In this document: positions 42,393 through 52,200 of the stretch, piece by piece
Layout: each line of letters starts with the position of its first letter
How positions within the stretch are numbered: the first letter of the stretch is position 1
Assembly: GCF_040546585.1 (NCBI RefSeq)
Contig: NZ_JBEPOC010000001.1
Span: forward strand, 2,232,001 to 2,296,000
Direction: 5' to 3'
DNA from: Marmoricola sp. OAE513
GTDB lineage: Bacteria > Actinomycetota > Actinomycetes > Propionibacteriales > Nocardioidaceae
Length of the DNA stretch: 64,000 bases
The notes under the pieces: generated by a model
Told to the model about the DNA's origin: nothing
Seen by the model: the letters and a program-made list of their open reading frames with translations, nothing else
Database searches by the model: none
Made by a program: the position numbers and the translations under genes

Positions 42393-43172
42393 CTACCCGA
42401 ACCGGCCGGAGATGTAGGCCTCGGTGGCCTCCTCGTCCGGGACGCTGAAGATCTTCTTGGTGGGGTTCATCTCGATCAGGCGGCCGGGCTTGCCGGTGGC
42501 GGCGAGGTTGAAGAAGGCGGTGTCCTCGGAGACTCGGGCGGCCTGCTGCATGTTGTGGGTCACGATGACGATCGTGTACTGCTCCTTGAGCTCGTGGATC
42601 AGGTCCTCGATGGCCGAGGTCGAGATCGGGTCGAGGGCGGAGCAGGGCTCGTCCATGAGCAGGATCTGCGGTTCGACGGCGATGGCGCGGGCGATGCAGA
42701 GGCGCTGCTGCTGGCCACCCGAGAGGCCCATGCCGGGCTTGCTGAGCCGGTCCTTGACCTCGTTCCAGAGGTTGGCTCCGCGCAGGGCCTTTTCGACGAC
42801 GGCCTCGGCGTCGGACTTCGAGAGCTTCTTGTTGTTCAGGCGCAGACCGGCGAGCACGTTCTCGGCGATGGACATCGTCGGGAACGGGTTCGGGCGCTGG
42901 AAGACCATGCCGATCATCCGGCGGACCTCGACCGGGTCGATGTTCGGGTCGTAGAGCGACTGTCCGTCAACGAGGACCTTGCCCTCGACGCGGGCGCCGG
43001 GGATGACCTCGTGCATCCGGTTCAGGGTCCTGAGGAAGGTGGACTTGCCGCAGCCCGAGGGTCCGATCAGCGCGGTCACCGAGCGCGCCGTGATCGTCAT
43101 GTTGACGCCCTCGACGGCGAGGAAGTCCCCGTAGTAGATGTTGAGGTCAGAGACGTCGATGCTCTTGGCCAT
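42393..43172 (-). CDS. pstB: Phosphate ABC transporter ATP-binding protein PstB
   Basis: A 259-aa ABC ATPase. Walker A is GPSGCGKST at about residues 37-45, the signature LSGGQQQRL near 150, Walker B ILLMDEP near 170, and the switch His in VTHNM. It energises phosphate import by PstA and PstC. Last gene of the pst cluster, 22 bases after the pstA stop. Confidence 0.97.
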   Translation of the reverse strand: MAKSIDVSDLNIYYGDFLAVEGVNMTITARSVTALIGPSGCGKSTFLRTLNRMHEVIPGARVEGKVLVDGQSLYDPNIDPVEVRRMIGMVFQRPNPFPTMSIAENVLAGLRLNNKKLSKSDAEAVVEKALRGANLWNEVKDRLSKPGMGLSGGQQQRLCIARAIAVEPQILLMDEPCSALDPISTSAIEDLIHELKEQYTIVIVTHNMQQAARVSEDTAFFNLAATGKPGRLIEMNPTKKIFSVPDEEATEAYISGRFG

Positions 43173-43194
43173 GAGTTCGTTTCCTTCTTAGCTT

Positions 43195-44277
43195 CTAGTG
43201 GCCGGTCTTCGGCGCGAAGATCTTCCCGACGATGCGGGCGACGAGGTTCAGCAGCATCACGATCACGATCAGGACGAACGCGCCGCCCCACGCGACCTCG
43301 ACACCGGGCAGCATGTCGTGGCCGGGCTTCGGGACGCCAGGGTTGGCGTTCTGCGTGAAGATCAGCACCGGCAGGGTGGTCATCCGGTCGCTGAAGACGT
43401 TCCAGTTCGTCTGGGTGGTCAGACCCGCGATGATCAGCAGCGGCGCGGTCTCGCCGACGACGCGAGCGATCGCGAGCGTGACACCGGAGACGATGCCGCC
43501 GAGCGCGGTCGGCAGGACCACCTTGGCGATGGTGCGCCACTTCGGCACACCAAGGGCGTACGACGCCTCGCGCAGGTCCGAGGGCACCAGGCGCAGCATC
43601 TCCTCGGTGGCCCGGACGACGATCGGGATCATCAGCAGCGCGAGCGCGACCGACCCGCCGAAGCCCATCCGGACCGACGGCCCGAAGATCAGCGAGAACA
43701 GCGCGAACGCGAACAGGCCGGCCACGATCGAGGGGATACCCGTCATCACGTCGACCAGGAAGGTGATGACGCGCGCGAGCCGGCCCTTGTTGCCGTACTC
43801 GACGAGGTAGATCGCGGAGAAGATGCCGATCGGTACGGCGAGCAGCGCGGCGAACAGCGTGATCAGCAGCGTGCCGATCAGCGCGTGGTAGATGCCGATC
43901 GGCTGGCTCAGGCTCGTCCGGAACATCGAGGTGCCCAGGAAGGTGCCGTTGATCTGCGGCGCACCCTTGGAGATCACCGTCCAGATCAGGGACAGCAGCG
44001 GGACCAGCGCGATGATGAACGCCGTCCACACGAGGTTCGTCATGTTGCGGTCGACGGCAGCCCGGCGACCCTCGACGGCGTAGGACCAGCTGGGGAGCGC
44101 GACCAGGAACGCGATCGCGGCCACGGCGATCCAGCCGGCGACGCCCCAGTCGAGGGTCAGCATGACCAGCGCGCCGAGCGCGATCGCTAAGCCGGCCGTC
44201 AGCAGCGGGGCCCACCGGGGGAGTCGCGGACGGGCCAGGCCGAGCGGCGTGGCCGGGGCGAGGACAGCGGTGCTCAT
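43195..44277 (-). CDS. pstA: Phosphate ABC transporter permease PstA
   Basis: A 360-aa membrane permease with six core helices after an N-terminal cytoplasmic segment with two extra helices, typical of actinobacterial PstA. The EAA-like cytoplasmic loop EASYALGVPKWRTIAKVVLPTALGG is the PstB-docking site. Its ATG overlaps the pstC stop by four bases. Confidence 0.95.
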   Translation of the reverse strand: MSTAVLAPATPLGLARPRLPRWAPLLTAGLAIALGALVMLTLDWGVAGWIAVAAIAFLVALPSWSYAVEGRRAAVDRNMTNLVWTAFIIALVPLLSLIWTVISKGAPQINGTFLGTSMFRTSLSQPIGIYHALIGTLLITLFAALLAVPIGIFSAIYLVEYGNKGRLARVITFLVDVMTGIPSIVAGLFAFALFSLIFGPSVRMGFGGSVALALLMIPIVVRATEEMLRLVPSDLREASYALGVPKWRTIAKVVLPTALGGIVSGVTLAIARVVGETAPLLIIAGLTTQTNWNVFSDRMTTLPVLIFTQNANPGVPKPGHDMLPGVEVAWGGAFVLIVIVMLLNLVARIVGKIFAPKTGH

Positions 44278-45230
44278 GCGTTCAGCTTCCGTTCGCTACG
44301 GCCGATGACCCAGCGGGCGGCGAAGTTCACCGCGAAGGTCACCAGGAACAGCACCAGGCCGGTCGCGATCAGGACCTCGACCTTGGCCGGGGTGCCTTCC
44401 TTGTAGTTCGACGCGATGTTCGAGGCGATGCTGGCGGGGTTGGACGTGCTGATCAGGTTCAGCGTGATGCCGCCGCTGGCCGAGAGGATCATGGCGACGG
44501 CCATCGTCTCGCCGAGCGCGCGACCGAGGCCGAGCATCACCGCGGAGACCATGCCCGAGCGGGCGTAGGGGAAGACCGACAGGCGGATCATCTCCCAGCG
44601 GGTCGCGCCGAGGGCCAGGGCGGCCTCCTCGTTGAGGCGCGGGGTCTGCATGAAGATCTCGCGGGTGATCGCGGTGATGATCGGCAGGATCATGATCGCG
44701 AGCACGATGCCCGCGGTGAGGATGGTGCGACCGGTCGTCGACGGCGGCCCGGCGAAGAACGGGATCCAGCTCGCGTGCTCGTAGAGCCAGTTGTAGACCG
44801 GCGCGATCTTGACGGCCAGGACGCTGATGCCCCAGAGGCCGAAGACCACGCTCGGTACGGCGGCGAGCAGGTCGATCAGGTAGCCGGCGGTGACCGCGAC
44901 CGGTCGCGGCGCGTAGTGGCTGATCACCAGGGCGATCCCGAACGCCAGCGGAGCGGCGACGAGCACCGCGATCGTGGCGGCGAGCACGGTGCCGTAGAGC
45001 AGCGGCCACACGTACCCGAGGAAGTTGGTGGAGTCCGGACCGTAGAACGACGCGTCCTGGCTCAGGCCGGGGAAGCCCTCGATGAACAGGAACAGGAAGA
45101 CTCCAGCGAGGGCGATCACGATCGTGATCGCGGCGCTGCGCGAGAGACCGGCGAAGATGCGGTCGCCGATCCGACGTACGGGTGCCGAGCTCGTCGGGGG
45201 CGACGGCTTCTCGACTTCAGTCATGGCCAC
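44274..45230 (-). CDS. pstC: Phosphate ABC transporter permease PstC
   Basis: A 318-aa membrane permease with six helices. The EAA-like loop is EAALALGATRWEMIRLSVFPYA, where PstB binds. GTG 45230 is favoured by GAAGGA ten bases upstream; ATG 45224 lacks a usable ribosome site. It lies after a hairpin that separates pstS from pstC, and overlaps pstA. Confidence 0.95.
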   Translation of the reverse strand: MAMTEVEKPSPPTSSAPVRRIGDRIFAGLSRSAAITIVIALAGVFLFLFIEGFPGLSQDASFYGPDSTNFLGYVWPLLYGTVLAATIAVLVAAPLAFGIALVISHYAPRPVAVTAGYLIDLLAAVPSVVFGLWGISVLAVKIAPVYNWLYEHASWIPFFAGPPSTTGRTILTAGIVLAIMILPIITAITREIFMQTPRLNEEAALALGATRWEMIRLSVFPYARSGMVSAVMLGLGRALGETMAVAMILSASGGITLNLISTSNPASIASNIASNYKEGTPAKVEVLIATGLVLFLVTFAVNFAARWVIGRSERKLNA

Positions 45231-45257
45231 GGGGTTAGTTCCTTCGGGAGAACCGGC

Positions 45258-45293
45258 GGTGCGTGCGGCGGGCCTGAGCCCGTCGCACGCACC
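45258..45293 (-). terminator. Intercistronic hairpin between pstS and pstC
   Basis: A 16-bp stem GGTGCGTGCG(G/A)CGGGC closes a CTGA loop in the 72-base gap. It probably stops part of the transcripts so that the abundant binding protein PstS is made in excess of the permease. Confidence 0.75.
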
Positions 45294-45302
45294 CGGGTTT
45301 GC

Positions 45303-46403
45303 TTACTTCGCGGCGATCTTGTCGACGATCGACTGGGCCTTGGCGGCCACCTCGGCGTCGAGCGGGGCGGAACCGGCGTTCTCCTTGGCGGCGGCCTGGC
45401 CGTCCTCGGAGACCGCGTAGCTCAGGTAGCCCTTGACGAGCGCGGCGTCGTTCTCGTTGTCGTAGTGCTGGCAGGCGATCAGGTACGACAGCAGGACGAC
45501 GGGGTAGGCGCCGGCCTCGGTGGTCGTCCGGTCGAGCGCCACGGCCATGTCCACATCGGGGCGTCCCTCGGCGGCGGGCGAGATCGCGACGACCTTGGCA
45601 GCGCCCTCTGCGGAGGGGGCGGTGTAGGTGTCGCCGACCTTCACGCTGACGACCGACAGGTCGCCGACCTGGCTCTCGTCGGCGTACCCGATCGTGCCCT
45701 TGCCGTTGGTGATCGCGGCGATGACACCGGAGGTGCCCTCGGCGGCCTCGCCACCCTTGACCGGGAACGCGTCGGCGGCCTCGTACTTCCACGCACCGTC
45801 GCCGGCCTTGCCGAGGTAGTCGGTGAAGTTCTTGGTCGTACCCGAGTCGTCACCGCGGTGGACCGGGCTGATTGCGGTGGCCGGGAGCTTGGCGTCCGGG
45901 TTCTGCGCGACGATGGCCGGGTCGTTCCACTTGGTGATCTTGTTGTCGAAGATCTGGGCGATCGTCTTGGCGTCCAGGTTCAGCGCGTCGACGCCGTCGA
46001 GGTTGAAGGCAACCGCGATCGGGGACACGTACGCCGGGACCTCGATCGGGTCCTCGCCGCCGCAACGCTCCTTGGCGGCGCTGAGCTCGCCCTCGTCGTC
46101 GTTCAGGGCGGAGTCGGAACCGGCGAACAGCACGCCCTTGGCGATGAACTGCTTGCGACCGTCGCCGGAGCCCAGCGGGTCGTAGGTCACGGTGACGCCC
46201 TCGTTGAGGCCCTGGAACCCGACGGACCAGGCCTCCTGCGCCTTCTCCTGGGAGGAGGCGCCGGCGCCGGCGAGCTTGCCGCTCAGGTCCCCGGCAGCGG
46301 CGCCGCCGTCGGAGGCGTTGTCGCCACAAGCGGCGAGCGAGAGCCCGAGGGTGAGCGCCGCGATGCTGGGTGCTGCGATGCGGCGGATGGCGGTGCTGTT
46401 CAC
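45303..46403 (-). CDS. pstS: Phosphate ABC transporter substrate-binding lipoprotein PstS
   Basis: A 366-aa exported lipoprotein. Signal sequence ends in the lipobox LSLAACG, with the modified Cys at about residue 26. Phosphate-binding loops GAGASSQEKAQ and the RGDDSGTT region bind Pi with high affinity. First gene of pstSCAB; a PHO-box tandem lies 75 bases upstream. Confidence 0.96.
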   Translation of the reverse strand: MNSTAIRRIAAPSIAALTLGLSLAACGDNASDGGAAAGDLSGKLAGAGASSQEKAQEAWSVGFQGLNEGVTVTYDPLGSGDGRKQFIAKGVLFAGSDSALNDDEGELSAAKERCGGEDPIEVPAYVSPIAVAFNLDGVDALNLDAKTIAQIFDNKITKWNDPAIVAQNPDAKLPATAISPVHRGDDSGTTKNFTDYLGKAGDGAWKYEAADAFPVKGGEAAEGTSGVIAAITNGKGTIGYADESQVGDLSVVSVKVGDTYTAPSAEGAAKVVAISPAAEGRPDVDMAVALDRTTTEAGAYPVVLLSYLIACQHYDNENDAALVKGYLSYAVSEDGQAAAKENAGSAPLDAEVAAKAQSIVDKIAAK

Positions 46404-46477
46404 GTCTATCTCCTGTTGTTCAGCGACTTGTCACGGCCGAACGTAGGAAGAGGAAGTGACGCGCCCGGACGACGCAG

Positions 46478-46495
46478 GTGAACGCAAGGTGAACG
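46478..46495 (-). promoter_or_regulatory. PHO box (PhoP operator) upstream of pstS
   Basis: On the transcribed strand GTTCACC-TTGC-GTTCACC forms two direct repeats with an exact 11-base period, matching the Streptomyces PHO-box unit. It lies 75 bases before the pstS start. A third GTTCACC-type half occurs at 46533-46539 and two more in the opposite orientation at 46559-46576. Confidence 0.85.
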
Positions 46496-46577
46496 GGAGG
46501 CCGCCATTTACCCCCGGCTGAGCGTGAGAACGGGTGAACGAGACGCGGGTCACTCGCTGTTCACCTGGAGTTACCGC

Positions 46578-47459
46578 TCACCTGACCTGGTAGCGCTCGG
46601 TCGCGACGACCCGCCCTTTGCGGTGGTGGCAGACCACCATCTCGCCCGGCGCCAGCGGTTCCTCGGAGACCCCGAGCCGCTCCAGGATCTCGGGCAGCAC
46701 CGGGCGGTGGCTGCACAGCACGGCGCTCTCCTTCGAGGCGAGCAGGCCGGCGACGGCCGACGCTACGGTCACCGGCGTCGAGTCCTCCTCGTTGAGGCCG
46801 GGGGACGCCTCGATGGGCAGCACCTGGTCCGCGGCGTACGGCGAGACCGTGCGCAGGCAGCGCAGGCTGTCCGAGGAGACCACCCGGGAGACCCCGTACG
46901 CCGACAGCACCGGGATCAGGCTGCGGCCCTGGACCCGTCCCACGGCGGTCAACGGGCGTTCGTCGTCGGTGCCGTTCCACGTCGCGCGCTTGATCGCGCG
47001 GGCGTGCCGCAGGACGACCAGGGTCGAGGTGCGCTTGCGCCGGCGTACGGCCTCTTCGAGGAGCTCGACGTCATCGCTGTAGGTGAGACGGGCGCGGGCC
47101 TTGTCCAGGTCGAACCAGGCGACCTGGTCGATCTCGTCGTTGGCGGCGTACCCGGAGACGTCGGCGTCACCGAGGACCCGGCCGATCCAGTAGTGCACGG
47201 TCTTCAGCCGTCCGCCGGAGACCCGGTACAGCTGCGGCGTCAGCGGTCGGCCGAGCCTGATCTCGACACCGGTCTCCTCCAGCACCTCGCGGACCGCGGT
47301 GGCGGTGATGTGCTCGCCGGGGTCCTGCTTGCCCTTCGGCCAGGACCAGTCGTCGTACTTGGGTCGGTGGACCAGCAGCACCTCGCCGCCGCCGTTCTTG
47401 CGGACCACCACGGCCCCGGCCGCAGTGACGTCGGTTGACTCCGGGTCCTTGGGGGCCAT
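46578..47459 (-). CDS. mutT1: Nudix hydrolase/histidine-phosphatase fusion, MutT1-type
   Basis: A 293-aa two-domain protein. The Nudix box spans residues 43-65 (GKQDPGEH ... REVLEETG). A SixA/histidine-phosphatase domain follows from about 143, with the phospho-His motif RHARAIKR at residues 151-158. The domain order is that of mycobacterial MutT1, which sanitises 8-oxo-GTP and hydrolyses Ap4A-like molecules. In mycobacteria mutT1 is the neighbour of ppk; here DUF3352 and a small membrane gene lie between them. Confidence 0.92.
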   Translation of the reverse strand: MAPKDPESTDVTAAGAVVVRKNGGGEVLLVHRPKYDDWSWPKGKQDPGEHITATAVREVLEETGVEIRLGRPLTPQLYRVSGGRLKTVHYWIGRVLGDADVSGYAANDEIDQVAWFDLDKARARLTYSDDVELLEEAVRRRKRTSTLVVLRHARAIKRATWNGTDDERPLTAVGRVQGRSLIPVLSAYGVSRVVSSDSLRCLRTVSPYAADQVLPIEASPGLNEEDSTPVTVASAVAGLLASKESAVLCSHRPVLPEILERLGVSEEPLAPGEMVVCHHRKGRVVATERYQVR

Positions 47460-47500
47460 GCGGATAGTGTCACCGGCAGTCGAGCATTGGGGAAGTCAGC

Positions 47501-48616
47501 GTGGGCAAACGTGGACGTGTCGTTTCACTCGTCGCGGCGGGTGTGGTCCTGGTTGCTGTCCTCGGCACGGTCCTGTTCGGCGGCCCGGGCGAGAAGATCG
47601 CCTCCAAGGTGGGGATCGAGCCGCTGCTGCGGGGTGACGAGACCGGTCTGCGGGCCGCGCTCGACGTGGTCCCGAACGACACGAAGCGACTCTCGTTCAC
47701 CGACTGGCAGGCCGTGCGCAAGGCGCTCGGTGCGAAGTTCGGCGACGATCCGGAGCGCGCCGACATCGAGGCGATGACGAGCAAGGCGTACGACACGGAC
47801 TTCTCCGCGGTCTCCAGCATCGACGAGGCAGCGGCTGCGCTGCAGGAGAACTTCGGGTTCTCGCCGGCGACGATGAGCTGGGAGGCGTTCGCCCAGAGCG
47901 ACGACGGCGCGACGATGGTCGTACGGATGCCCGACGACTTCGACCTCGGCAAGGTCAAGGGGCGGCTGGCGGACCTCGGTTTCAAGAAGCCGAAGGACGA
48001 CGACGGTGTCTGGGACGGCGGGGTGGACCTGACGGCGGCGATCGACCCGACCATCACCCCCGAGCTGCAGTACGTCGCCGTCCTCGAGGACGAGCACCTC
48101 ATCGTCACCAGTGACGGGCTGGAGTACGCGAAGAAGGTCGTGCAGGTCGCGCTCGGCAACAAGGACTCCCTCGGTGACCTCGAGTCCGCGCGCGACGTCG
48201 TGGAGCCGTTGGACGAACCGGCGGCGGCGATGCTGTGGTCGCGCGACTTCGCCTGCGCCGACCTCTCGATGGGCACAGCCGACGCGGAGCGTCAGGAGGA
48301 GGGTGACGCGCTGGTCGCCAGGGCCGGCAAGATCTCGCCGCTGTCCGGGCTGGTGATGGCGATGGCGCCGGACCGCACGCTCACGGTCGCGCAGCAGTTC
48401 GAGGACGACGACCAGGCGAGGTCCAACCTGCGTCCGCGCGCGAAGCTCGCTGTCGGCGAGGCCGTGGGGCGCGGCGGATCGTTCAACGACGACTTCAGGC
48501 TGACGTCGTCGCGGACCGAGGGCGCCACCGTGCTGCTGACGCTGGAGCCGCGGACGGACCCCGGCTACGTGCTGTCGGCACTCGACAGCGGACCAGTGCT
48601 GTTCGCGACCTGCTAG
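47501..48616 (+). CDS. DUF3352-like membrane-anchored protein
   Basis: A 371-aa protein with an N-terminal membrane segment (VVSLVAAGVVLVAVLGTVLFG) and a large extracytoplasmic region. Two similar beta/alpha modules are visible around ADIEAMTSKAYDTDFSAVSS and VVVRMPDDFDLGKVKGRL. GTG start, divergent from mutT1. Function unknown; members are common in actinobacteria. There is no lipobox. Confidence 0.82.
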   Translation: MGKRGRVVSLVAAGVVLVAVLGTVLFGGPGEKIASKVGIEPLLRGDETGLRAALDVVPNDTKRLSFTDWQAVRKALGAKFGDDPERADIEAMTSKAYDTDFSAVSSIDEAAAALQENFGFSPATMSWEAFAQSDDGATMVVRMPDDFDLGKVKGRLADLGFKKPKDDDGVWDGGVDLTAAIDPTITPELQYVAVLEDEHLIVTSDGLEYAKKVVQVALGNKDSLGDLESARDVVEPLDEPAAAMLWSRDFACADLSMGTADAERQEEGDALVARAGKISPLSGLVMAMAPDRTLTVAQQFEDDDQARSNLRPRAKLAVGEAVGRGGSFNDDFRLTSSRTEGATVLLTLEPRTDPGYVLSALDSGPVLFATC

Positions 48617-48617
48617 G

Positions 48618-48869
48618 TCAGTTCATCGACGAGTACACGACCGCGCCGAGCACGAACCCGGCGATGGTGCCGATGACCGCCACGGTCATCGCGATCTTCG
48701 CGAGCGGCTCGCCCTTGTTCAGCGCGATGGCCGCCAGAACGATGGCGGCGATGCCGAACAGGATGGGGATGAAGAGCACGGCGACGGCACCGAACACGAT
48801 CGCGAGGATCGAGAACAGGTTGCTGGTGCGGGTCCCGCTGCTCGGAGGTGCTCCGTGGGTAGTGGTCAT
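48618..48869 (-). CDS. Small DUF4190-like membrane protein
   Basis: An 83-aa protein with two helices (LFSILAIVFGAVAVLFIPIL and IAMTVAVIGTIAGFVLGAVV) joined by LNKGEPL, and a short polar N terminus. Family members are often small unknown proteins with DUF4190-like folds. The stop lies one base from the DUF3352 stop in a convergent arrangement. Role unknown. Confidence 0.8.
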   Translation of the reverse strand: MTTTHGAPPSSGTRTSNLFSILAIVFGAVAVLFIPILFGIAAIVLAAIALNKGEPLAKIAMTVAVIGTIAGFVLGAVVYSSMN

Positions 48870-48905
48870 GCGAGGGCAGTACCCCGAACACCCCGGAAGA
48901 TGCGC

Positions 48906-51071
48906 TCAGCGCTTGCGGCGGGCCTTCACGAGCACGTCGTGCATGCTCACCAGCGGCGCGTCCCCGGTCTGCTCGACAGCAGTCCAGGCACCGTCGCGTC
49001 CCAGCGTCCAGGCGGCAGTGCCCGGGTCGAAGGCCAGGTCGAGCACCGAGCCGACCTCGGCCACGAGATCGACGTCGGGGAGCTTCACCAGCACCTCGAC
49101 GCGCCGGTCAAGGTTGCGGTGCATCATGTCGGCCGAGCCGAGGTAGGCCTCCGGCTCCCCGCCGTTCTCGAACCAGAAGATCCGGCTGTGCTCCAGGAAG
49201 CGTCCGAGGACCGAGCGCACCCGGATCGTCTCGCTCAGGCCCGGGACTCCGGGCCGGACCGAGCAGATCCCGCGGATCAGCAGGTCGACCGGGACCCCGG
49301 CGCGCGAGGCCCGGTAGAGCTCGTCGATCACGGCTTCGTCGACCACCGAGTTCGCCTTGATCCGCACCCGCGCCGGGCGGCCCGCCTGGTGGTGCGCGAC
49401 CTCGGCACGGATCCGCTCGATCAGGCCGGAGCGCACCGAGTCCGGCGCCACCATGATCTGGTCGTAGCGGGCGTTGCGCGACCAGCCGGAGAGGTTGTTG
49501 AAGAGGTGCGCGATGTCCTCGCCGATCGCCTCGTCGGTGGTCAGCAGCCCGAAGTCCTCGTACATCCGCGCGGTCTTGGGGTTGTAGTTGCCCGTGCCGA
49601 TGTGGGTGTAGCGCTTGATCCCGTCGGGCTCCTCGCGCACCACCATCGCGAGCTTGCAGTGCGTCTTGAGCCCGACGATGCCGTAGACGACGTGGCAGCC
49701 GGCCTGCTCGAGCTTGCGGGCCCAGCGGATGTTGGCCTGCTCGTCGAAGCGCGCCTTGATCTCGACGATCACCAGCACCTGCTTGCCGGCCTCGGCCGCA
49801 TCCACGAGGGCGTCGATGATCGGTGAGTCTCCCGAGGTCCGGTAGAGGGTCTGCTTGATGGCGAGCACGTGCGGGTCGGCAGCTGCCTGCTCGATGAAGC
49901 GCTGCACCGAGGTGCTGAAGGAGTCGTACGGGTGGTGCAGCAGGACGTCGGAGCGTCCGACCGCCTTGAAGATGTCGACCGGCGACGCCGACTCGACCGG
50001 CGCGAGCAGCCGGTGCGTCGAGGGCAGGAACGTGTCGAACCTGAGGTCGGCACGGTCGAGATCGGCGATGTCGTGCAGGCCGCGCAGGTCCAGCGGGCCG
50101 GGCAGCCGCACCACCTCCTCCTCGCGGACGCCGAGCTCGGAGACGAGCAGGTTGAGAACCCGCTCGTCGATCGTCTCCTCCACCTCCAGGCGCACCGGCG
50201 GGCCGAAGCGTCGGCGCAGCAGCTCCTTCTCCAGGGCCTTCAGGAGGTTCTCGGCGTCGTCCTCCTCCACCTCGAGGTCCTCGTTGCGGGTGACCCGGAA
50301 GGTGTGCACGGCCTTGACGTCCATGCCCGGGAAGAGGCGCTTGAGGTGCTCACCGATCACGTCCTCGAGCGGCACGAAGCGCTGGTTGCCCAGCGGGACG
50401 AAGCGGCTGAAGATCTGCGGCACCTTGACCCGGGCGAAGTGCTCCTTGCCCGTCTTCGGGTTCGCGACCAGGACGGCCAGGTTGAGCGAGAGCCCGGAGA
50501 TGTAGGGGAACGGGTGCGCAGGGTCGACGGCCAGCGGCGTGAGCACCGGGAAGACGCGCTCCTTGAAGATCTTCTTGCACTCGCGCTGCTCGTCGCGGTC
50601 GAGGTCCTCCCAGCGCACCAGCTGGATGTCCTCGGCAGCCAGCGCCGGGATCAGCTGCTCCCGGAAGACCCCGGCGTGCCGGGCCATCAGGACCGAGGCT
50701 TCCGCCCAGATCTGCTGCAGCACCTCCTTCGGCATCAGGCCGGAGGCGGACCGGACGGCGACGCCCGCCGCGATCCGGCGCTTGAGACCGGCGACGCGGA
50801 CCATGAAGAACTCGTCGAGGTTGCTGGTGAAGATCGCCAGGAAGCGTGCCCGTTCGAGCAGGGGAGTGCTGGGGTTCTCGGCCAGCTCGAGCACGCGCTG
50901 GTTGAAGCGCAGCCAGGACAGCTCGCGGTCGAGGAACCGGTCGTCGAACTCCCCGGTGTCGAGGTCGTCGAGCTCCGGCTCGTACGGCGGGTCGACGTCG
51001 AAGGGAACCACGTGCAGCGCCGACTCCAGCGGCCCCTCGTCGGCGTCCGAGACGTGGGTGTCGATGCTCAT
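48906..51071 (-). CDS. ppk: Polyphosphate kinase 1
   Basis: A 721-aa enzyme that reversibly polymerises ATP gamma-phosphate into polyphosphate. Blocks in order: [54 protein letters not shown], the autophosphorylation region [16 protein letters not shown], and [18 protein letters not shown] 51071 gives the family N terminus. A PHO-box tandem sits 22 bases upstream. It supplies a phosphate reserve that complements pst and PiT uptake. Confidence 0.97.
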   Translation of the reverse strand: MSIDTHVSDADEGPLESALHVVPFDVDPPYEPELDDLDTGEFDDRFLDRELSWLRFNQRVLELAENPSTPLLERARFLAIFTSNLDEFFMVRVAGLKRRIAAGVAVRSASGLMPKEVLQQIWAEASVLMARHAGVFREQLIPALAAEDIQLVRWEDLDRDEQRECKKIFKERVFPVLTPLAVDPAHPFPYISGLSLNLAVLVANPKTGKEHFARVKVPQIFSRFVPLGNQRFVPLEDVIGEHLKRLFPGMDVKAVHTFRVTRNEDLEVEEDDAENLLKALEKELLRRRFGPPVRLEVEETIDERVLNLLVSELGVREEEVVRLPGPLDLRGLHDIADLDRADLRFDTFLPSTHRLLAPVESASPVDIFKAVGRSDVLLHHPYDSFSTSVQRFIEQAAADPHVLAIKQTLYRTSGDSPIIDALVDAAEAGKQVLVIVEIKARFDEQANIRWARKLEQAGCHVVYGIVGLKTHCKLAMVVREEPDGIKRYTHIGTGNYNPKTARMYEDFGLLTTDEAIGEDIAHLFNNLSGWSRNARYDQIMVAPDSVRSGLIERIRAEVAHHQAGRPARVRIKANSVVDEAVIDELYRASRAGVPVDLLIRGICSVRPGVPGLSETIRVRSVLGRFLEHSRIFWFENGGEPEAYLGSADMMHRNLDRRVEVLVKLPDVDLVAEVGSVLDLAFDPGTAAWTLGRDGAWTAVEQTGDAPLVSMHDVLVKARRKR

Positions 51072-51092
51072 CGGAAAAGTGTCCCATCCACA

Positions 51093-51110
51093 GGTGAACA
51101 AACGGTGACG
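51093..51110 (-). promoter_or_regulatory. PHO box (PhoP operator) upstream of ppk
   Basis: The transcribed strand reads CGTCACC-GTTT-GTTCACC, an exact 11-base period with one repeat unit degenerate. It lies 22 bases from the ppk ATG, the same box type as before pstS. Confidence 0.75.
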
Positions 51111-51135
51111 AGATCTTCTGGCGTAGGTTTGCCGC

Positions 51136-52191
51136 ATGCCCTCCTCCCTGCAGACCAAGGTCGAGACCGTCGTGCTCCGCGCCGCGATGGGACTCCCCGA
51201 GAAGGTCCAGCGGCTCCTGCTCGGCAAGCCCGTGGTCCTCGACGGCCAGACGCTGGCGGTCGAGACGCAGATGCTGCTCAAGCTCCAGGACCTGACCCAC
51301 CAGCCACCCCTCGGGGTCGGCATGAGCGCGGCCGAGGCACGACCGGTCACGGTGACCCAGGCGCAGATGGTCGCCGGCCACCAGCCGATCGGCGCTCTCC
51401 GGGAGCTGGTGGTCGACGGCGCCGAGGGCCCGATCGCGGCCCGGCTGTACATCCCCTCCTCGCGCGTCGGCGCTGACCCGGTCCCGACGCTGATGTTCAT
51501 CCACGGTGGTGGCATGGCTCTCGGCGACCTCGACAGCCACGACGGCGCCTGCCGCGCGCTCGCCGAGAGGTCGGGCGTCCAGGTGCTCTCGATCGACTAC
51601 CGGCTGGCTCCCGAGCACCCGTACCCCGCCGCGGTCGAGGACTGCTTCGCGGCGTACCAGTGGATGGTGAAGAACGCGGACGCGCTGAACGCGGACCCCG
51701 ACCGGCTCGCGGTCGGCGGCGACTCGGCCGGCGGCCTGCTCTCGGTGACGACGGCGATCCAGGCCGCCGAGGCAGGCCTCCCGATGGCCTTCCAGCTGCT
51801 GATCTACCCGGCCGTCGACTTCCAGAACCGGTCGCGCAGCCAAGAGCTGTTCGGTCCGCGCAGGTTCTTCCTGACCGACGACGGCATGGACCAGTTCACC
51901 GCCTGGTACTTCCCGGACCCCGCTCGCAAGGCGGACCCGCTCGGCTCGCCGGGGTGCCGCACCGAGCTCCCCGCGGGACTCGCGCCGGCCCACGTCGTCA
52001 CGGCCGGGTTCGACCCGCTCCGCGACGAGGGCGAGGCCTACGCGAAGCTGCTCGCGGACCACGGGGTCGCCGTGACGACCAAGCGGTACCCGTCGATGAT
52101 CCACGGGTTCTTCAACATCGTCGGTCTCGGTCGCGAGGCGCGCTCGTACGCCGCTGAGATCGCCGACCGGTTGCGCGAGGCGCTGGCCTGA
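51136..52191 (+). CDS. Alpha/beta hydrolase, hormone-sensitive lipase family
   Basis: A 351-aa esterase. The oxyanion motif is [11 protein letters not shown] near residue 120, the nucleophile GDSAGG near 195, and the Asp/His of the triad in FDPLRDEGE and MIHGFF. The N-terminal ~60-residue cap is helical. Divergent from ppk and convergent with mshD; not obviously tied to phosphate control, since the PHO box reads the other way. A palindrome CTGACCGC/GCGGTCAG spans both stops. Confidence 0.93.
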   Translation: MPSSLQTKVETVVLRAAMGLPEKVQRLLLGKPVVLDGQTLAVETQMLLKLQDLTHQPPLGVGMSAAEARPVTVTQAQMVAGHQPIGALRELVVDGAEGPIAARLYIPSSRVGADPVPTLMFIHGGGMALGDLDSHDGACRALAERSGVQVLSIDYRLAPEHPYPAAVEDCFAAYQWMVKNADALNADPDRLAVGGDSAGGLLSVTTAIQAAEAGLPMAFQLLIYPAVDFQNRSRSQELFGPRRFFLTDDGMDQFTAWYFPDPARKADPLGSPGCRTELPAGLAPAHVVTAGFDPLRDEGEAYAKLLADHGVAVTTKRYPSMIHGFFNIVGLGREARSYAAEIADRLREALA

Positions 52192-52200
52192 CCGCTGCGG

